Positions 25,010-34,003 are shown, numbered from the stretch's first letter. The stretch is DNA of 64,000 nucleotides from Thermasporomyces sp040195635 (GCF_040195635.1 NZ_JBEFTX010000003.1:186001-250000), one strand, 5' to 3'. Numbers and translations: made by a program. Notes: generated by a model not told the origin, from the sequence alone.

Positions 25010-26029
25010 ATGCGCGCAGCCATGTACACCCGGGAGCGCACACTCCGGGTCGAGGAACACGAGCCAGTGCCGCCGGGCCCCGGTGAGGTCCAGATCGAGG
25101 TCGCGTACGCCGGGATCTGTGGAACCGACCTGCACATCCGCCACGGTGCGATGGACGCCCGCGTCCCCGACCGCGCGATCCTCGGGCACGAGGCGTCGGG
25201 CAGGGTCGTGTCGGTGGGTGCCGGGGTCGCGCCGGACCTGGTCGGTGCACCCGTCACGGTCATGCCGCTGCGGTGGTGCGGCACCTGCGCCGCCTGCGAG
25301 GCCGGTCATTCCCACGTCTGCCAGCGGCTGCGGGTCATCGGCGTCGACCTGCCGGGTGCGATGCAGAGTCTCTGGACCGTACCCGCCGATGTCGTCATCC
25401 GGCTTCCCGACGATCTGCCGCTCGACCAGGCCGCCCTGGTCGAGCCGACCGCGGTCGCGGTTCACGACGTACGCCGGGCGAACCTCCGCGGAGGCGAGTG
25501 GGCGGTCGTCATCGGCGGCGGTCCGGTGGGCCTCCTGATCGCACGGGTCGCCAAGGCAGAGGGTGCCGGGGTCCTCGTCGTCGAGCCCGACCCGTATCGC
25601 CGCGGCGTGGCGGAGGAGATCGGGCTGACCACGCTCGACCCGACAACGGAAGACGTTCCGGCGTACGTCGCCGACTGGACGGCTGGTGCCGGCGCACCGG
25701 TCGCGTTCGAGGTGTCGGGTGCGGCCGCTGGCGTGCGTACGGCGACAGACGTCCTCGGCGTCCGCGGCCGGATGGTCGTCGTGGGAATCCACCCCGACCC
25801 CGTGCCCGTCGACCTCAACCAGGTCTTCCTGCGCGAGCTGTCGATCGTGGGTACGCGCGTCTACGACCGGGCCGACTTCGACACCGCCGTCGAGCTGGTC
25901 CATCGCGGCGACGTGCCGGTGGAGTCCCTGATCTCTGAGATCGTGCCGTTGGCCAAGGTGAGCCAGGCCTTCGACGCGTTGGAGTCCGGCGGTGTCGTCA
26001 AGGTACTCGTCGACTGCCAGGCGGACTGA
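25010..26029 (+). CDS. Zinc-dependent medium-chain alcohol dehydrogenase
   Basis: 339 aa, ATG at 25010 after AGGAGAAAC. The catalytic zinc site is GICGTDLHI and GHEASGRV; the structural zinc lobe is CGTCAACEAGHSHVC. The Rossmann signature is VIGGGPVGLLIARVAKAEGA, with VVEPDPYRR after the second strand pointing to NAD-type binding. It resembles sorbitol/threonine dehydrogenases. The substrate is uncertain. It stands alone, with about 115 bp to the next gene. Confidence 0.93.
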   Translation: MRAAMYTRERTLRVEEHEPVPPGPGEVQIEVAYAGICGTDLHIRHGAMDARVPDRAILGHEASGRVVSVGAGVAPDLVGAPVTVMPLRWCGTCAACEAGHSHVCQRLRVIGVDLPGAMQSLWTVPADVVIRLPDDLPLDQAALVEPTAVAVHDVRRANLRGGEWAVVIGGGPVGLLIARVAKAEGAGVLVVEPDPYRRGVAEEIGLTTLDPTTEDVPAYVADWTAGAGAPVAFEVSGAAAGVRTATDVLGVRGRMVVVGIHPDPVPVDLNQVFLRELSIVGTRVYDRADFDTAVELVHRGDVPVESLISEIVPLAKVSQAFDALESGGVVKVLVDCQAD

Positions 26030-26145
26030 CGGATCGCCTCGATGCATCGGCACCCGGTCGCTCGCCCAGGTGACGTGGTCAGCTGAATCACCGACCCGGC
26101 ACGGAGTTGGTCGACGCGGACCGGTGCGCTCGCTAGCGTGATCAG

Positions 26146-27180
26146 ATGCCCCCGCCGCCCGCTTCCTCAACCGAGGCACCCACTCCGCACCCGCCGTCGC
26201 CGTCGGCGGCCATGATCGCCCAGGCGTTCGGCCTCGGGCGGCCGATCGAGTCGCTGGTGCCCCACCACCACGGCAGCCACGAGACGTGGGCGCTCGCCAC
26301 CATGGCGGGGCGCTTCCTCGTGAAGCGGCTGTGGGTCGGTCCTGACCCGGAGTGGCGGCCGGACCTCGACCGCGCGATGGCGTTCGAGGCCCGTGCCTGT
26401 GACGCGGGGATCGACGCGCCTCGACCGATCGAGCCGCGCAGCCCGGCGTTCGGGTGCGCGACCCGCGTGCACGGGTTCGGCGTGTTCCGGGCGTACGAAT
26501 GGATCGACCATCGTCCGGTCGACAAGGACGACGACCTGGGTGAGTGGCTCGGTGCGACGCTGGCCCGGCTGCATCAGCTGGAGCCGCTCGACGCCACGCC
26601 GGAGCCGCAGTCGTACGGCCTGTTCCCCGCTGTCCGCTGGCACGCCTGGCTCGCCGACGGCGAGGCACAGGGGCGGCTGTGGGCGCCTGCCCTGCGCAAA
26701 CACCTGGCCGACATCCTCGACGCGTCCCGCTGGATCGGCGAGGCGTTCGCCGAGGCCGGCGGATACGTGGTGACGCACCGCGCCGTGGAACCGTGGAACG
26801 TCCTGATCTCCGAACGCGGTCCGGTCCTCATCGACTGGGACACCTCCGGTCCCGACAGTGCCCCGCTCGAGGCCGCCCACGCGCTGCTGGACTTCGCCGC
26901 CTTCGGCCGTTCGGCACCGGACGCGGCGATGGTGCGCCGCGCGCTGTCGGCCTACACAGCGGAGGGTGGTGCCGCGCCCGGTACCGGTCGGGCCGTGATC
27001 GCCCGCCGGGTGGGGCTCCGGCTCACCCGACTGGCCGAACGCCTGGAGGTGACGCTCGGGCTCGTCGACCACCGCTCGATCGAACCGATGCAGGCGGACG
27101 TCCGGGCCAGGGAGCAGATCGAGGAACTGCCCGACCTGGTCCTGCGCCTCACCGGGTGGTCCACGCTCCTCGCGACCTGA
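26146..27180 (+). CDS. Phosphotransferase-fold protein with altered catalytic loop
   Basis: 344 aa. The APH/choline-kinase fold is evident from FLVKRLWVG, the C-lobe loop THRAVEPWNVLISERG and the DFG-like LIDWDTSGPDSAPLEAAHALLDF. The invariant catalytic Asp of H-x-D-x4-N is Ala213 here (H211, N218 and D230 remain). It may therefore be inactive as a kinase, or use another base. ATG at 26146 lies just after a TAGCGT, consistent with leaderless expression. It precedes the CDF gene but is separated from it by about 100 bp. Confidence 0.82.
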   Translation: MPPPPASSTEAPTPHPPSPSAAMIAQAFGLGRPIESLVPHHHGSHETWALATMAGRFLVKRLWVGPDPEWRPDLDRAMAFEARACDAGIDAPRPIEPRSPAFGCATRVHGFGVFRAYEWIDHRPVDKDDDLGEWLGATLARLHQLEPLDATPEPQSYGLFPAVRWHAWLADGEAQGRLWAPALRKHLADILDASRWIGEAFAEAGGYVVTHRAVEPWNVLISERGPVLIDWDTSGPDSAPLEAAHALLDFAAFGRSAPDAAMVRRALSAYTAEGGAAPGTGRAVIARRVGLRLTRLAERLEVTLGLVDHRSIEPMQADVRAREQIEELPDLVLRLTGWSTLLAT

Positions 27181-27278
27181 GCCCGCACCTCTCGTCGAGC
27201 GGGTAGGAGAGATCCCAGACGCCACCGGCCAGGCGTAGGAAAGACTGGGGGCCACGACGTACGGGAGACAGCGGCACG

Positions 27279-28190
27279 ATGAGTCACGGGCACAACCACG
27301 GCACGGTGACCGGCGCTCACCGCGGCCGGTTGGTCGCCGTTCTCGCGTTCACGGTGGCCGTCCTGGTGATCGAGGCGGTCGGCGCGGTGCTGTCGGGGTC
27401 GCTGGCGCTGCTCGCCGACGCGGGGCACATGGCGACGGACGCGGCCGGCGTCACGATGGCGCTGATCGCCACCACCCTCGCCCAGCGCGCGCCGACCGCC
27501 AGGCGTACCTTCGGCTGGCAGCGGGCCGAGATCCTCGCCGCCGTCATCAACGCCGTGCTGCTGTTCGGTCTCGCCCTCTACATCCTCGTCGAGGCGGTAC
27601 GACGCCTGCTCGACCCGCCCGAGGTCGCGTCGACGTTGATGCTGGTCGTCGCGGTGATCGGCCTGGTGGCCAACACCGCGTCGCTCCTGCTCCTGCACCG
27701 TGCACAGTCGGAGTCGTTGAACATCCGGGGCGCCTACCTCGAGGTGCTCGGCGACCTCGTCGGCTCGGTCGCGGTCGTCGTGGCGGCGGTCGTGATCGCC
27801 GCCACGGGATGGATCGCGGCGGACGCCGTGGCATCAATCGCGGTCGGCGTCGTCATCCTGCCGCGGGCATGGGTGCTCCTCCGCGACGCCGTCGATGTCC
27901 TGCTGGAGACGGCGCCCAAGGGTGTCGACCTCGATCATGTGCGCGATCACATCAGTTGTGTCGCTGGTGTCCTCGAGGTCCACGACCTGCACGCCTGGAC
28001 GATCACCTCCGGGCTTCCGGTCCTGTCCGCCCATGTGGTCGTCGACGACGCCACCATCGCCGGCGGACAGACCGGAAAGGTGCTCGACGCGCTCCGCGCC
28101 TGCCTCGCGCATCACTTCGACGTCGAACACTCGACGTTCCAGATCGAGTCGGTCGAGCATCGCGGCCACGAGGGCGCCGTGCACGACTGA
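27279..28190 (+). CDS. Cation diffusion facilitator (zinc/cadmium exporter type)
   Basis: 303 aa with six hydrophobic segments, a His-rich N-terminus (MSHGHNHG) and a cytoplasmic C-terminal domain (LEVHDLHAWTITSGLPVLSAHVVV). Transmembrane metal sites are visible as LLADAGHMATDAAG (H-x3-D) and YLEVLGDLVGS (E-x3-D instead of the more common H-x3-D). It should export Zn2+ or a similar divalent ion in exchange for protons. No metal-responsive repressor gene is adjacent. Confidence 0.93.
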   Translation: MSHGHNHGTVTGAHRGRLVAVLAFTVAVLVIEAVGAVLSGSLALLADAGHMATDAAGVTMALIATTLAQRAPTARRTFGWQRAEILAAVINAVLLFGLALYILVEAVRRLLDPPEVASTLMLVVAVIGLVANTASLLLLHRAQSESLNIRGAYLEVLGDLVGSVAVVVAAVVIAATGWIAADAVASIAVGVVILPRAWVLLRDAVDVLLETAPKGVDLDHVRDHISCVAGVLEVHDLHAWTITSGLPVLSAHVVVDDATIAGGQTGKVLDALRACLAHHFDVEHSTFQIESVEHRGHEGAVHD

Positions 28191-28196
28191 GCCTTG

Positions 28197-28220
28197 GCTG
28201 ATTTTGTCGGGCCAATCAGC
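28197..28220. terminator. Short hairpin after the CDF gene
   Basis: GCTGATT (28197-28203) and AATCAGC (28214-28220) form a 7-bp stem with a 10-nt loop just past the transporter's stop. There is no U-tract. It is a possible weak terminator. Confidence 0.45.
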
Positions 28221-28281
28221 GGCATGGTGCAACCCCTCTCCTCCGGCAGTGCTTTCCTTACGGAGGGAAGAGGGAGGAGTC

Positions 28282-29373
28282 ATGTCCGAAGACCCGACGC
28301 TGACTGACGCAACTCGGGTCGAACTGTTCCGCCTCATGATCCTGGTGAGGGCGTTCGACGACGCCGTACGCCGCGAGTTCGAAGCCGCAGCGGCGCGAGA
28401 TCAGGACCATGACGATCACCCGGCCGGCGACGTCGATCGAGACGGTGACCGGGCCAAGGCCCTGGGGTTGGCGTTTGTCGGGCGGGAGCCCGTGGCCGCC
28501 GCAGTGGCGGCACAGCTGCGACCACGCGACGCGGTGACGGCCGTGACGAGGCCGCACCAGCTCGCGGTTGCGCGCGGCTTGGACCTCCACCGCCTGGCGG
28601 AGGAGTCGGTCGGCCTGGCGCATCGACACGGGAGCACGCACGGCGTCGGCGCGGAGCGGCCCCAGTCTGGTGGCATCGCGAGCATCGCTCCACCCGCAGG
28701 TGGGTCGGCGCAGGACGCCTGGGCCGCCGAGGACCTCCGCTGGTCCAGCCCGCTGATGTTGTCGGAGGGCTACCTGTCCGCGCTCGGGCGCGCGTTCGCG
28801 TTCCGGGAACGCCGCAGCGGCCAGATCGCGGCGTCGATCGTCGACCGGGCAGTGGCCGACGAGGAAGGTTTCCGTTCGGCCATGACTCTGGCCAATCTTT
28901 GGAAACTGCCTGTTGTTTTCGTCGTCGAGGACGACTATGGAACGACCCCACCAATGGCTGCGAGTTCGGGGAGTACCGAGATGGACGGCCTCACCCCCTT
29001 GACGACCTATGACATCCCGGGGGAACGTGTGGAGCACAACGCGGTGGAAGCGATCTACACAGCGACCGGGCGCGCAGTGACCCGAGCCAGGTCAGGCGAA
29101 GGTCCTTCCCTCGTTGAGGTAGGCACCGTGAGAGTTCGGCAGGAAGACGCCAGCCGGGTTACCGGCTACCTGCCGGATGAGTACGACGTCGTGGCCCAGG
29201 ACCCGCTCCCGACGTATGAAACCAGCCTGCGACAGCAGGGAACCGTCGAGGACGAACGGCTGGCCCAGATTCGTACCGAGGCGGTTTACCGGGTGTCACA
29301 GGCGATCAGAATGGTCGCCGAGAACCAACGCCCCGAAGACTGCCCCCTCTGTGCACGGAAGGTGGCCTCGTGA
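28282..29373 (+). CDS. E1-alpha-like (TPP dehydrogenase family) protein with degenerate cofactor motif
   Basis: 363 aa, ATG at 28282 after GGGAGGAG. The fold pattern follows pyruvate/branched-chain dehydrogenase E1-alpha: LFRLMILVRAFDDAVRREF at the start, and LANLWKLPVVFVVEDDYG at about 206-220. Where active enzymes have the TPP/Mg motif GDGx..N, this protein has VDRAVADEEG (about 187-196), so cofactor binding is doubtful. An Asp/His-rich insert (DQDHDDHPAGDVDRDGD) at 40-56 and a C-terminal CPLC are additional oddities. No E1-beta or E2 gene is nearby. It may be a pseudoenzyme or regulatory relative. Confidence 0.8.
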   Translation: MSEDPTLTDATRVELFRLMILVRAFDDAVRREFEAAAARDQDHDDHPAGDVDRDGDRAKALGLAFVGREPVAAAVAAQLRPRDAVTAVTRPHQLAVARGLDLHRLAEESVGLAHRHGSTHGVGAERPQSGGIASIAPPAGGSAQDAWAAEDLRWSSPLMLSEGYLSALGRAFAFRERRSGQIAASIVDRAVADEEGFRSAMTLANLWKLPVVFVVEDDYGTTPPMAASSGSTEMDGLTPLTTYDIPGERVEHNAVEAIYTATGRAVTRARSGEGPSLVEVGTVRVRQEDASRVTGYLPDEYDVVAQDPLPTYETSLRQQGTVEDERLAQIRTEAVYRVSQAIRMVAENQRPEDCPLCARKVAS

Positions 29374-29579
29374 GTCGACTGTCGAGCGTGCCGGTGCGGT
29401 GACCTTGTAGTGAGACGTCCGGGCTGGGTCAGCGCCAGTCCGGTAGGGCCCCAGACCTGTTGGCCCGCAGCATTCTTCTCCGGACAGGCGCGAGCCCGCG
29501 CCGGGCCGGTCTAGATCGCCCGCCTCCGCGATCTGGACCGCCCCGACGTTGGCTCGCCGGCCCGGCCCCTTCCCCCGAC

Positions 29580-29597
29580 CCTCACCTATTGTTGAGG
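29580..29597 (+). promoter_or_regulatory. SoxR box upstream of soxR
   Basis: CCTCACCTATTGTTGAGG is 18 bp with the same CCTCA...TTGAGG ends and spacing as the known SoxR operator (CCTCAA-N6-TTGAGG). It lies 76 bp before the soxR start and can only drive plus-strand transcription of soxR, so autoregulation is the simplest reading. Confidence 0.7.
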
Positions 29598-29672
29598 TGA
29601 AGGTGTGCGTGGCCGCCGGTGAGGTCCTGGCGCTGCCGCGACGTGGCCAAGCCGGATCGGAGTGCTCGGGCG

Positions 29673-30278
29673 ATGGACGATCTCACCTGGGACCAGAAGG
29701 AACTCACCGTCGGCCAGCTCGCCGCACGCAGTGGCGTCGCAGTCTCCGCGCTGCACTTCTACGAACGGCAGAACCTCATCACCAGCCGGCGTACCTCCGG
29801 TAACCAGCGCCGCTACCGGCGTGACACCCTCCGCCGCGTCGCGCTGATCCGCATCGCGCAGCGGGTCGGCATCCCGTTGGCGCATGTGGGAGACGCACTC
29901 GCAGAGCTCCCGGACGGTCGCACACCCAACCGGCGGGACTGGGAACGCCTGTCCCGGCGCTGGCGGGCGGAATTGGACGATCGCATCCGCCAGCTGCAAC
30001 AACTGCGCGACGACTTCACCGACTGCATCGGGTGCGGGTGCCTTTCCATCGATCGGTGCGCCCTCGCCAACCCCCATGACCGGCTTGCCGCGAGCGGATC
30101 GGGACCACGCCGACTCGTCGGTGACGCGGCGCCCGAACCCTCGCCATCCGACCCGTCCTCATCGGCTACGTCCGTATCCCGGCCTTCGGCGTGTACGGAG
30201 CCTTCGTCGGGGTCGTCAGTTTCCGGGCAGGTTGAGTGCACCTCATCCCACTGCGGGGAAGCTCCGAATCTCCCATGA
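29673..30278 (+). CDS. soxR: Redox-sensing transcriptional regulator SoxR
   Basis: 201 aa. A MerR-type HTH (LTVGQLAARSGVAVSALHFY, RRYRRDTLRRVALI) and dimer helix are followed by C118, C121, C123 and C129 in the [2Fe-2S] arrangement C-x2-C-x-C-x5-C (CIGCGCLSIDRC). This identifies SoxR rather than other MerR proteins. It would be activated by redox-cycling compounds. A roughly 50-aa Ser/Pro-rich C-terminal extension goes beyond the usual length of about 150. A SoxR box lies 76 bp upstream. No soxS is expected in actinobacteria. Confidence 0.95.
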   Translation: MDDLTWDQKELTVGQLAARSGVAVSALHFYERQNLITSRRTSGNQRRYRRDTLRRVALIRIAQRVGIPLAHVGDALAELPDGRTPNRRDWERLSRRWRAELDDRIRQLQQLRDDFTDCIGCGCLSIDRCALANPHDRLAASGSGPRRLVGDAAPEPSPSDPSSSATSVSRPSACTEPSSGSSVSGQVECTSSHCGEAPNLP

Positions 30279-30680
30279 GCGGGTGTGTTCACGCCTGAAC
30301 GGGCGCAATCGGAGCAACCACTAACGAAGTCCCGTGCTGAACGAATTGCCGACGTAGTAACAGCGATGGGTGGGCATCACTGGTCTCCAGGGACTTGCGC
30401 TGGCTCTCAGGCTTCGGCACTATGCGTTACCGAAATTCTTTCAGGACGTCCGAAGCAGGTCACGCTCCTAGCCGCTCAATCCGCCGGCGGCGTACGCTCA
30501 GCGCCGCTGGCAGCTCGTTCGGTGGAATAGCGTAAAACCGCATAGCAACTGCAACATATGCCCACCGGGAATCTCGCAGAAATTCGGCTGATCGGCTTTT
30601 GGCGCGTAGGCCGGTTTCTTCTTGTTTTGGCGGGCATCGCCCAAGTATTCGATGTCGAACGCTGTTGGAGGCTACTGGTC
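30279..30680. other. 400-bp gene-free stretch before the ABC importer operon
   Basis: This region is less GC-rich than the surroundings and has no convincing ORF. The frame of the binding-protein gene is open back to 30558, but that part reads as non-signal sequence and has no ribosome-binding site. The importer promoter should be here; no symmetrical operator stands out. Confidence 0.4.
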
Positions 30681-32000
30681 ATGGCGCCTGTGAGCAGGAG
30701 GACCGTCCTGAAGGGGGCCGCTACTACCGCGGGTGCCGCCGCTGCGGGTGGCTGGCTGTCAGGTTGCGGCGAATCACCTAATTTGAACCGCGGGGCCAAG
30801 AAGACGCTGAGCTTCTGGGCATTTACCGACACTCGAACGGCCTGGCAGAAAAAGGCCTGGGAACTGTACAAGAAGGAAAGAAATCCCGATTTCGAGATCG
30901 AGTGGCTGGTGTTGCCCTACCAGCAGATGCACGACCAGCTGCTGGTTACCGCGCAGGCGCAGTCCGGTGGGCCAGATATCGTCGATGTCGAGATCGGGCA
31001 ATTCGCGCGCTATATCAAAGGCGACGTCATTTTCGCCGACCTGAAGCCGAAGCTTCAGCAGATGGGTGAATGGGACAACCTCTATCACCCGTCCGCGACC
31101 GATCCCTGGTCCTGGCAGGGCAAAACCTACGGAGTCGGTAACGAGCTCAATGCCTGCTTGATGAGCTATCGGCACGACGTCTGGGAAAAGGCGGGCGTCA
31201 ACACCGAGGTCGCCACGTGGGAGGAGTTCGTCGAGGAGGCCAGGCGGTTCCACCGCGACACCGGCGACGTGCTCCTGGACCAGGCGTATCTCGACGCCAA
31301 CCAGTGGTGGCTGCTGACGCTCCAGGGCGGCGGCGGCTACTTCGGCGCTGACGGCAAGCCGGCGTTCAACCAGCCGCCCGGCCTTCGCTCCCTCACGTGG
31401 ATGCAGGACGCCGTGAAGGACGGCTGGTCGATCCTGACCCCGCAGGGCCAGAGCTACAACATCGCGCTGGAGAAAGGGAAGATCGCCTCCCTGCTCGGAC
31501 CGTCCTGGCGGTTCAGCGGATTCGTCCAGCAGAACATTCCCAGTACCAAGGGCAAGTGGCACCTGATGCCGTTCCCACGCTGGGAAGCCGGAGGTTCCCG
31601 CACGGCGACGTGGGGTGGCACCGGGGTCTCGGTGCTGAAGACCAGCGATTTCGTGGAGGAAGCGATGGACTTCGTGCTCTTCGAGCACACCACCACCGAG
31701 GCGCTGATGTACGACTTCGCCGGTCGGCAGGTCTGGCCCACCTACCGGCCGGCATTCCAGGAGTCCAAGCTCAACGAGCCGCTGGAGTTCTTCGACAACC
31801 AACGGGTGGGCCAGTTGATCAACGAGGTGTCTCCCGAGATCAACAACGCCTACTCGTCCCCTTACTACCAGGAGGCGACGAGCGCGCTCGTCCGAATCGG
31901 CGTGACGCCGGCCATGCAGAACCTCAACATTCCGCCGAAGACGGCGCTGACCAACGCCCAGAACGAAGCCCTGGACACCATCGAATTCGTGACGGCGTAG
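30681..32000 (+). CDS. ABC sugar-transporter substrate-binding lipoprotein
   Basis: 439 aa from ATG at 30681 after GGAGG. The N-terminus has a twin-arginine-like SRRTVLKGA and a lipobox (WLSGCG), so it is probably a Tat- or Sec-exported lipoprotein. The rest is the extracellular solute-binding family 1 fold (LSFWAFTDTRTAWQKKAWEL, PDIVDVEIGQFARYIKGD). It should deliver a sugar or oligosaccharide to the two permeases encoded next. It is the first gene of a three-gene importer operon. Confidence 0.93.
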   Translation: MAPVSRRTVLKGAATTAGAAAAGGWLSGCGESPNLNRGAKKTLSFWAFTDTRTAWQKKAWELYKKERNPDFEIEWLVLPYQQMHDQLLVTAQAQSGGPDIVDVEIGQFARYIKGDVIFADLKPKLQQMGEWDNLYHPSATDPWSWQGKTYGVGNELNACLMSYRHDVWEKAGVNTEVATWEEFVEEARRFHRDTGDVLLDQAYLDANQWWLLTLQGGGGYFGADGKPAFNQPPGLRSLTWMQDAVKDGWSILTPQGQSYNIALEKGKIASLLGPSWRFSGFVQQNIPSTKGKWHLMPFPRWEAGGSRTATWGGTGVSVLKTSDFVEEAMDFVLFEHTTTEALMYDFAGRQVWPTYRPAFQESKLNEPLEFFDNQRVGQLINEVSPEINNAYSSPYYQEATSALVRIGVTPAMQNLNIPPKTALTNAQNEALDTIEFVTA

Positions 32001-32026
32001 CTCCTGAGAAGGGAAACTGACCCGCT

Positions 32027-32965
32027 ATGGCATCGACGACTCTCGTGACCCGCCTGAGCCGGCCACTGTGGCCAGCTCGAGAGTGGTGGTGGCGCCGTCA
32101 GCGACGTGTTGCGCCCTACCTGTTCATCGCGCCGTTCTTCATCCTGTTCGCGATCTTCGGCCTGTATCCGATCCTCTACTCGTTCATCCTCAGCTTCACC
32201 AAAGGCTTCGGGTTCGAGGAACGGTCGTTCTTCGGACTGGGCAACTATCTGCACCTGTTGGGTGACGAGCGCTTCGGCATGGCGATGCGCAACACCACGA
32301 TCTACGCACTCGGCAGCGTCTTCCTGATCGGCGGGGTCTCGCTGCTGCTCGCGCTTGGGATCAACTCGCGCCTGGTGCGGTGGAAGACGTTCTTCCGGAC
32401 GGCCTTCTTCTTCCCCGTCCTCACCTCCGAGGTCATCATCGCGGTCATCGCGTTCCGGATCCTGGACGAGAACGCCGGCCTGCTCAACTACGGTCTGAAA
32501 GGTCTTGGCCTGGATTCGATCGCGTGGCTCACCGATCCGAAGGTGGTGATGTTCTCCATCGTCCTGATCGGTATCTGGACCTGGACCGGTATCAACGCGT
32601 TGTACTGGATGGCCGGCCTCAACGCCATCGACGAGGACTACTACGAGGCGGCAGCCATTGACGGTGCAAGTCGCTGGCAGTCCTTCTGGCACATCACGCT
32701 GCCACTGCTGCGGCCAATCGCGCTGTTCGTCGTGTTGCAGGCCATCATCGGTTCCTACAACCTGTTCGCGTTGCCGCTCCTGCTGACCCAAGGCGGCCCG
32801 TCCGATGCATCGCTGACGGTGACCCTCTACATCTACAACCAGGGCTTCCAGTTCTTCAATGTGGGATACGCCAGCGCCATCGCCTACGTGATGACGTTCT
32901 TCCTGCTGGCGGTGTCCGCGATCAATATCAAGGTCTTCGGTGGTTGGGCGTCTCCCGGTGAGTAA
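32027..32965 (+). CDS. ABC sugar permease, MalF/UgpA type
   Basis: 312 aa, six hydrophobic segments. The cytoplasmic EAA loop is YYEAAAIDGASRWQSFWHIT then LPLLRP, which contacts the ATPase. It begins 26 bp after the binding-protein gene. The ATPase is not encoded in the operon and is probably a shared MsmK-type protein made elsewhere. Confidence 0.94.
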   Translation: MASTTLVTRLSRPLWPAREWWWRRQRRVAPYLFIAPFFILFAIFGLYPILYSFILSFTKGFGFEERSFFGLGNYLHLLGDERFGMAMRNTTIYALGSVFLIGGVSLLLALGINSRLVRWKTFFRTAFFFPVLTSEVIIAVIAFRILDENAGLLNYGLKGLGLDSIAWLTDPKVVMFSIVLIGIWTWTGINALYWMAGLNAIDEDYYEAAAIDGASRWQSFWHITLPLLRPIALFVVLQAIIGSYNLFALPLLLTQGGPSDASLTVTLYIYNQGFQFFNVGYASAIAYVMTFFLLAVSAINIKVFGGWASPGE

Positions 32966-33010
32966 GGCAATCGCGTCCAGTCTGGGTCCCCGACCAGAGA
33001 GGCATCTTCT

Positions 33011-33064
33011 GTGATGAGTGAGGCTGTAGTGACGACTCAGGTTGTAGTGATGACTGGGGCTGTA
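33011..33064. repeat. Three 18-bp imperfect tandem repeats between the permease genes
   Basis: Units at 33011-33028, 33029-33046 and 33047-33064 all start GTGA and end in a T-G-T-A context (GTGATGAGTGAGGCTGTA as first unit). They also encode a 27-aa open frame out of register with the permease. They may be spacer sequence with no product, or a small translated leader. Confidence 0.65.
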
Positions 33065-33086
33065 GACAGGAGTGGGGAGGGTAACC

Positions 33087-33962
33087 ATGGCGGTCGCTGA
33101 CAAAGTGCTGATGCGTGACCTGAGGGCGCGCGCTCCCCGCCGGTGGAACGTCATCGTGGCGGCAGTCGTGCTCAACGCGGTGCTACTGCTCGGCGTCGTG
33201 ATCGAGGCACTGCCCTACCTCTACATGGCGTTCGGTGCGTTCAAGCCCAACGAGGAGATCTTCTCCGAAGAGTTCGCACTCTTCCCCCAGGCCTGGACCT
33301 GGACCAACATGTACGAGTTGGTCGTCGGATTCCCGATGCTGCGGTGGGCACTCAACACCACGATCGTGGCGGTGGTCGGCACCGCTCTCACCGTGACGCT
33401 GGCGTCGTTGGCAGGATTCGCATTCGCCAAGCACGAGTTTCGGTTCAAGAACCAGCTGCTGGTCATCATGCTGGTCACGATTCTGTTGCCGACCCAGGTG
33501 CTGCTGGTTCCACAGTTCGAGATCATGCGTACGCTCGGCTGGTTCAACACCTATGAGGGTCTGATCATCCCGCGCGCGGTGACGGCGTTCGGGATCATCC
33601 TGATGCGGCAATACACCCTTTCGGTGCCGAACGAACTGCTGGATGCCGCGCGCGTCGACGGTGCGACAGAGTTCCGGATCTGGTGGCGCATCGTCCTGCC
33701 GTTGGTGCGGCCGGGTGTCGCCGTACTCGGAATTCTCACTTTTCTCGGGCTCTGGAACGACTTCTTCTGGCCGCTGGTCATCACCACCGACCCGAACATG
33801 TTCGTGATGAACCTCGGCATCGCCTCGCTCGTCGGGCCGTACGACTTCCGCTACGGAATGTTGCTGTCCGGGGCGTTGCTGGCGTCGCTGCCGGTGATCC
33901 TCGTGTTCATCTTCTTCCAGAAGCAGTTCGTCTCCGGCCTCACCCGGGGCGCCCTGAAGTAG
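33087..33962 (+). CDS. ABC sugar permease, MalG/UgpE type
   Basis: 291 aa from ATG at 33087 after GGGGAGGG. Six hydrophobic segments and the EAA loop ELLDAARVDGATEFRIWWRI then VLPLVRPG. It is the partner of the preceding permease; the heterodimer forms the translocation pathway. A perfect 16-bp hairpin follows the stop by 3 bp and ends the operon. Confidence 0.94.
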   Translation: MAVADKVLMRDLRARAPRRWNVIVAAVVLNAVLLLGVVIEALPYLYMAFGAFKPNEEIFSEEFALFPQAWTWTNMYELVVGFPMLRWALNTTIVAVVGTALTVTLASLAGFAFAKHEFRFKNQLLVIMLVTILLPTQVLLVPQFEIMRTLGWFNTYEGLIIPRAVTAFGIILMRQYTLSVPNELLDAARVDGATEFRIWWRIVLPLVRPGVAVLGILTFLGLWNDFFWPLVITTDPNMFVMNLGIASLVGPYDFRYGMLLSGALLASLPVILVFIFFQKQFVSGLTRGALK

Positions 33963-33965
33963 GAG

Positions 33966-34003
33966 TGCGCACGGCGCCACCCATGGTGGTGGCGCCGTGC
34001 GCA
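33966..34003 (+). terminator. 16-bp-stem hairpin ending the ABC importer operon
   Basis: TGCGCACGGCGCCACC (33966-33981) pairs perfectly with 33988-34003 around the 6-nt loop CATGGT. There is no U-tract, as often in high-GC actinobacteria. Confidence 0.8.

Noticed and set aside
8285..30570. Similar 21-bp strings (CAACTGCAAC...TGCCCACCG) before cspA and before the ABC importer
   Set aside because: 18 of 21 matches between two points in a 64-kb window are expected by chance on both strands.
32027..33962. A missing ATPase read as a broken ABC operon
   Set aside because: Sugar importers of this class in actinobacteria commonly share a single ATPase encoded elsewhere, so its absence is normal.
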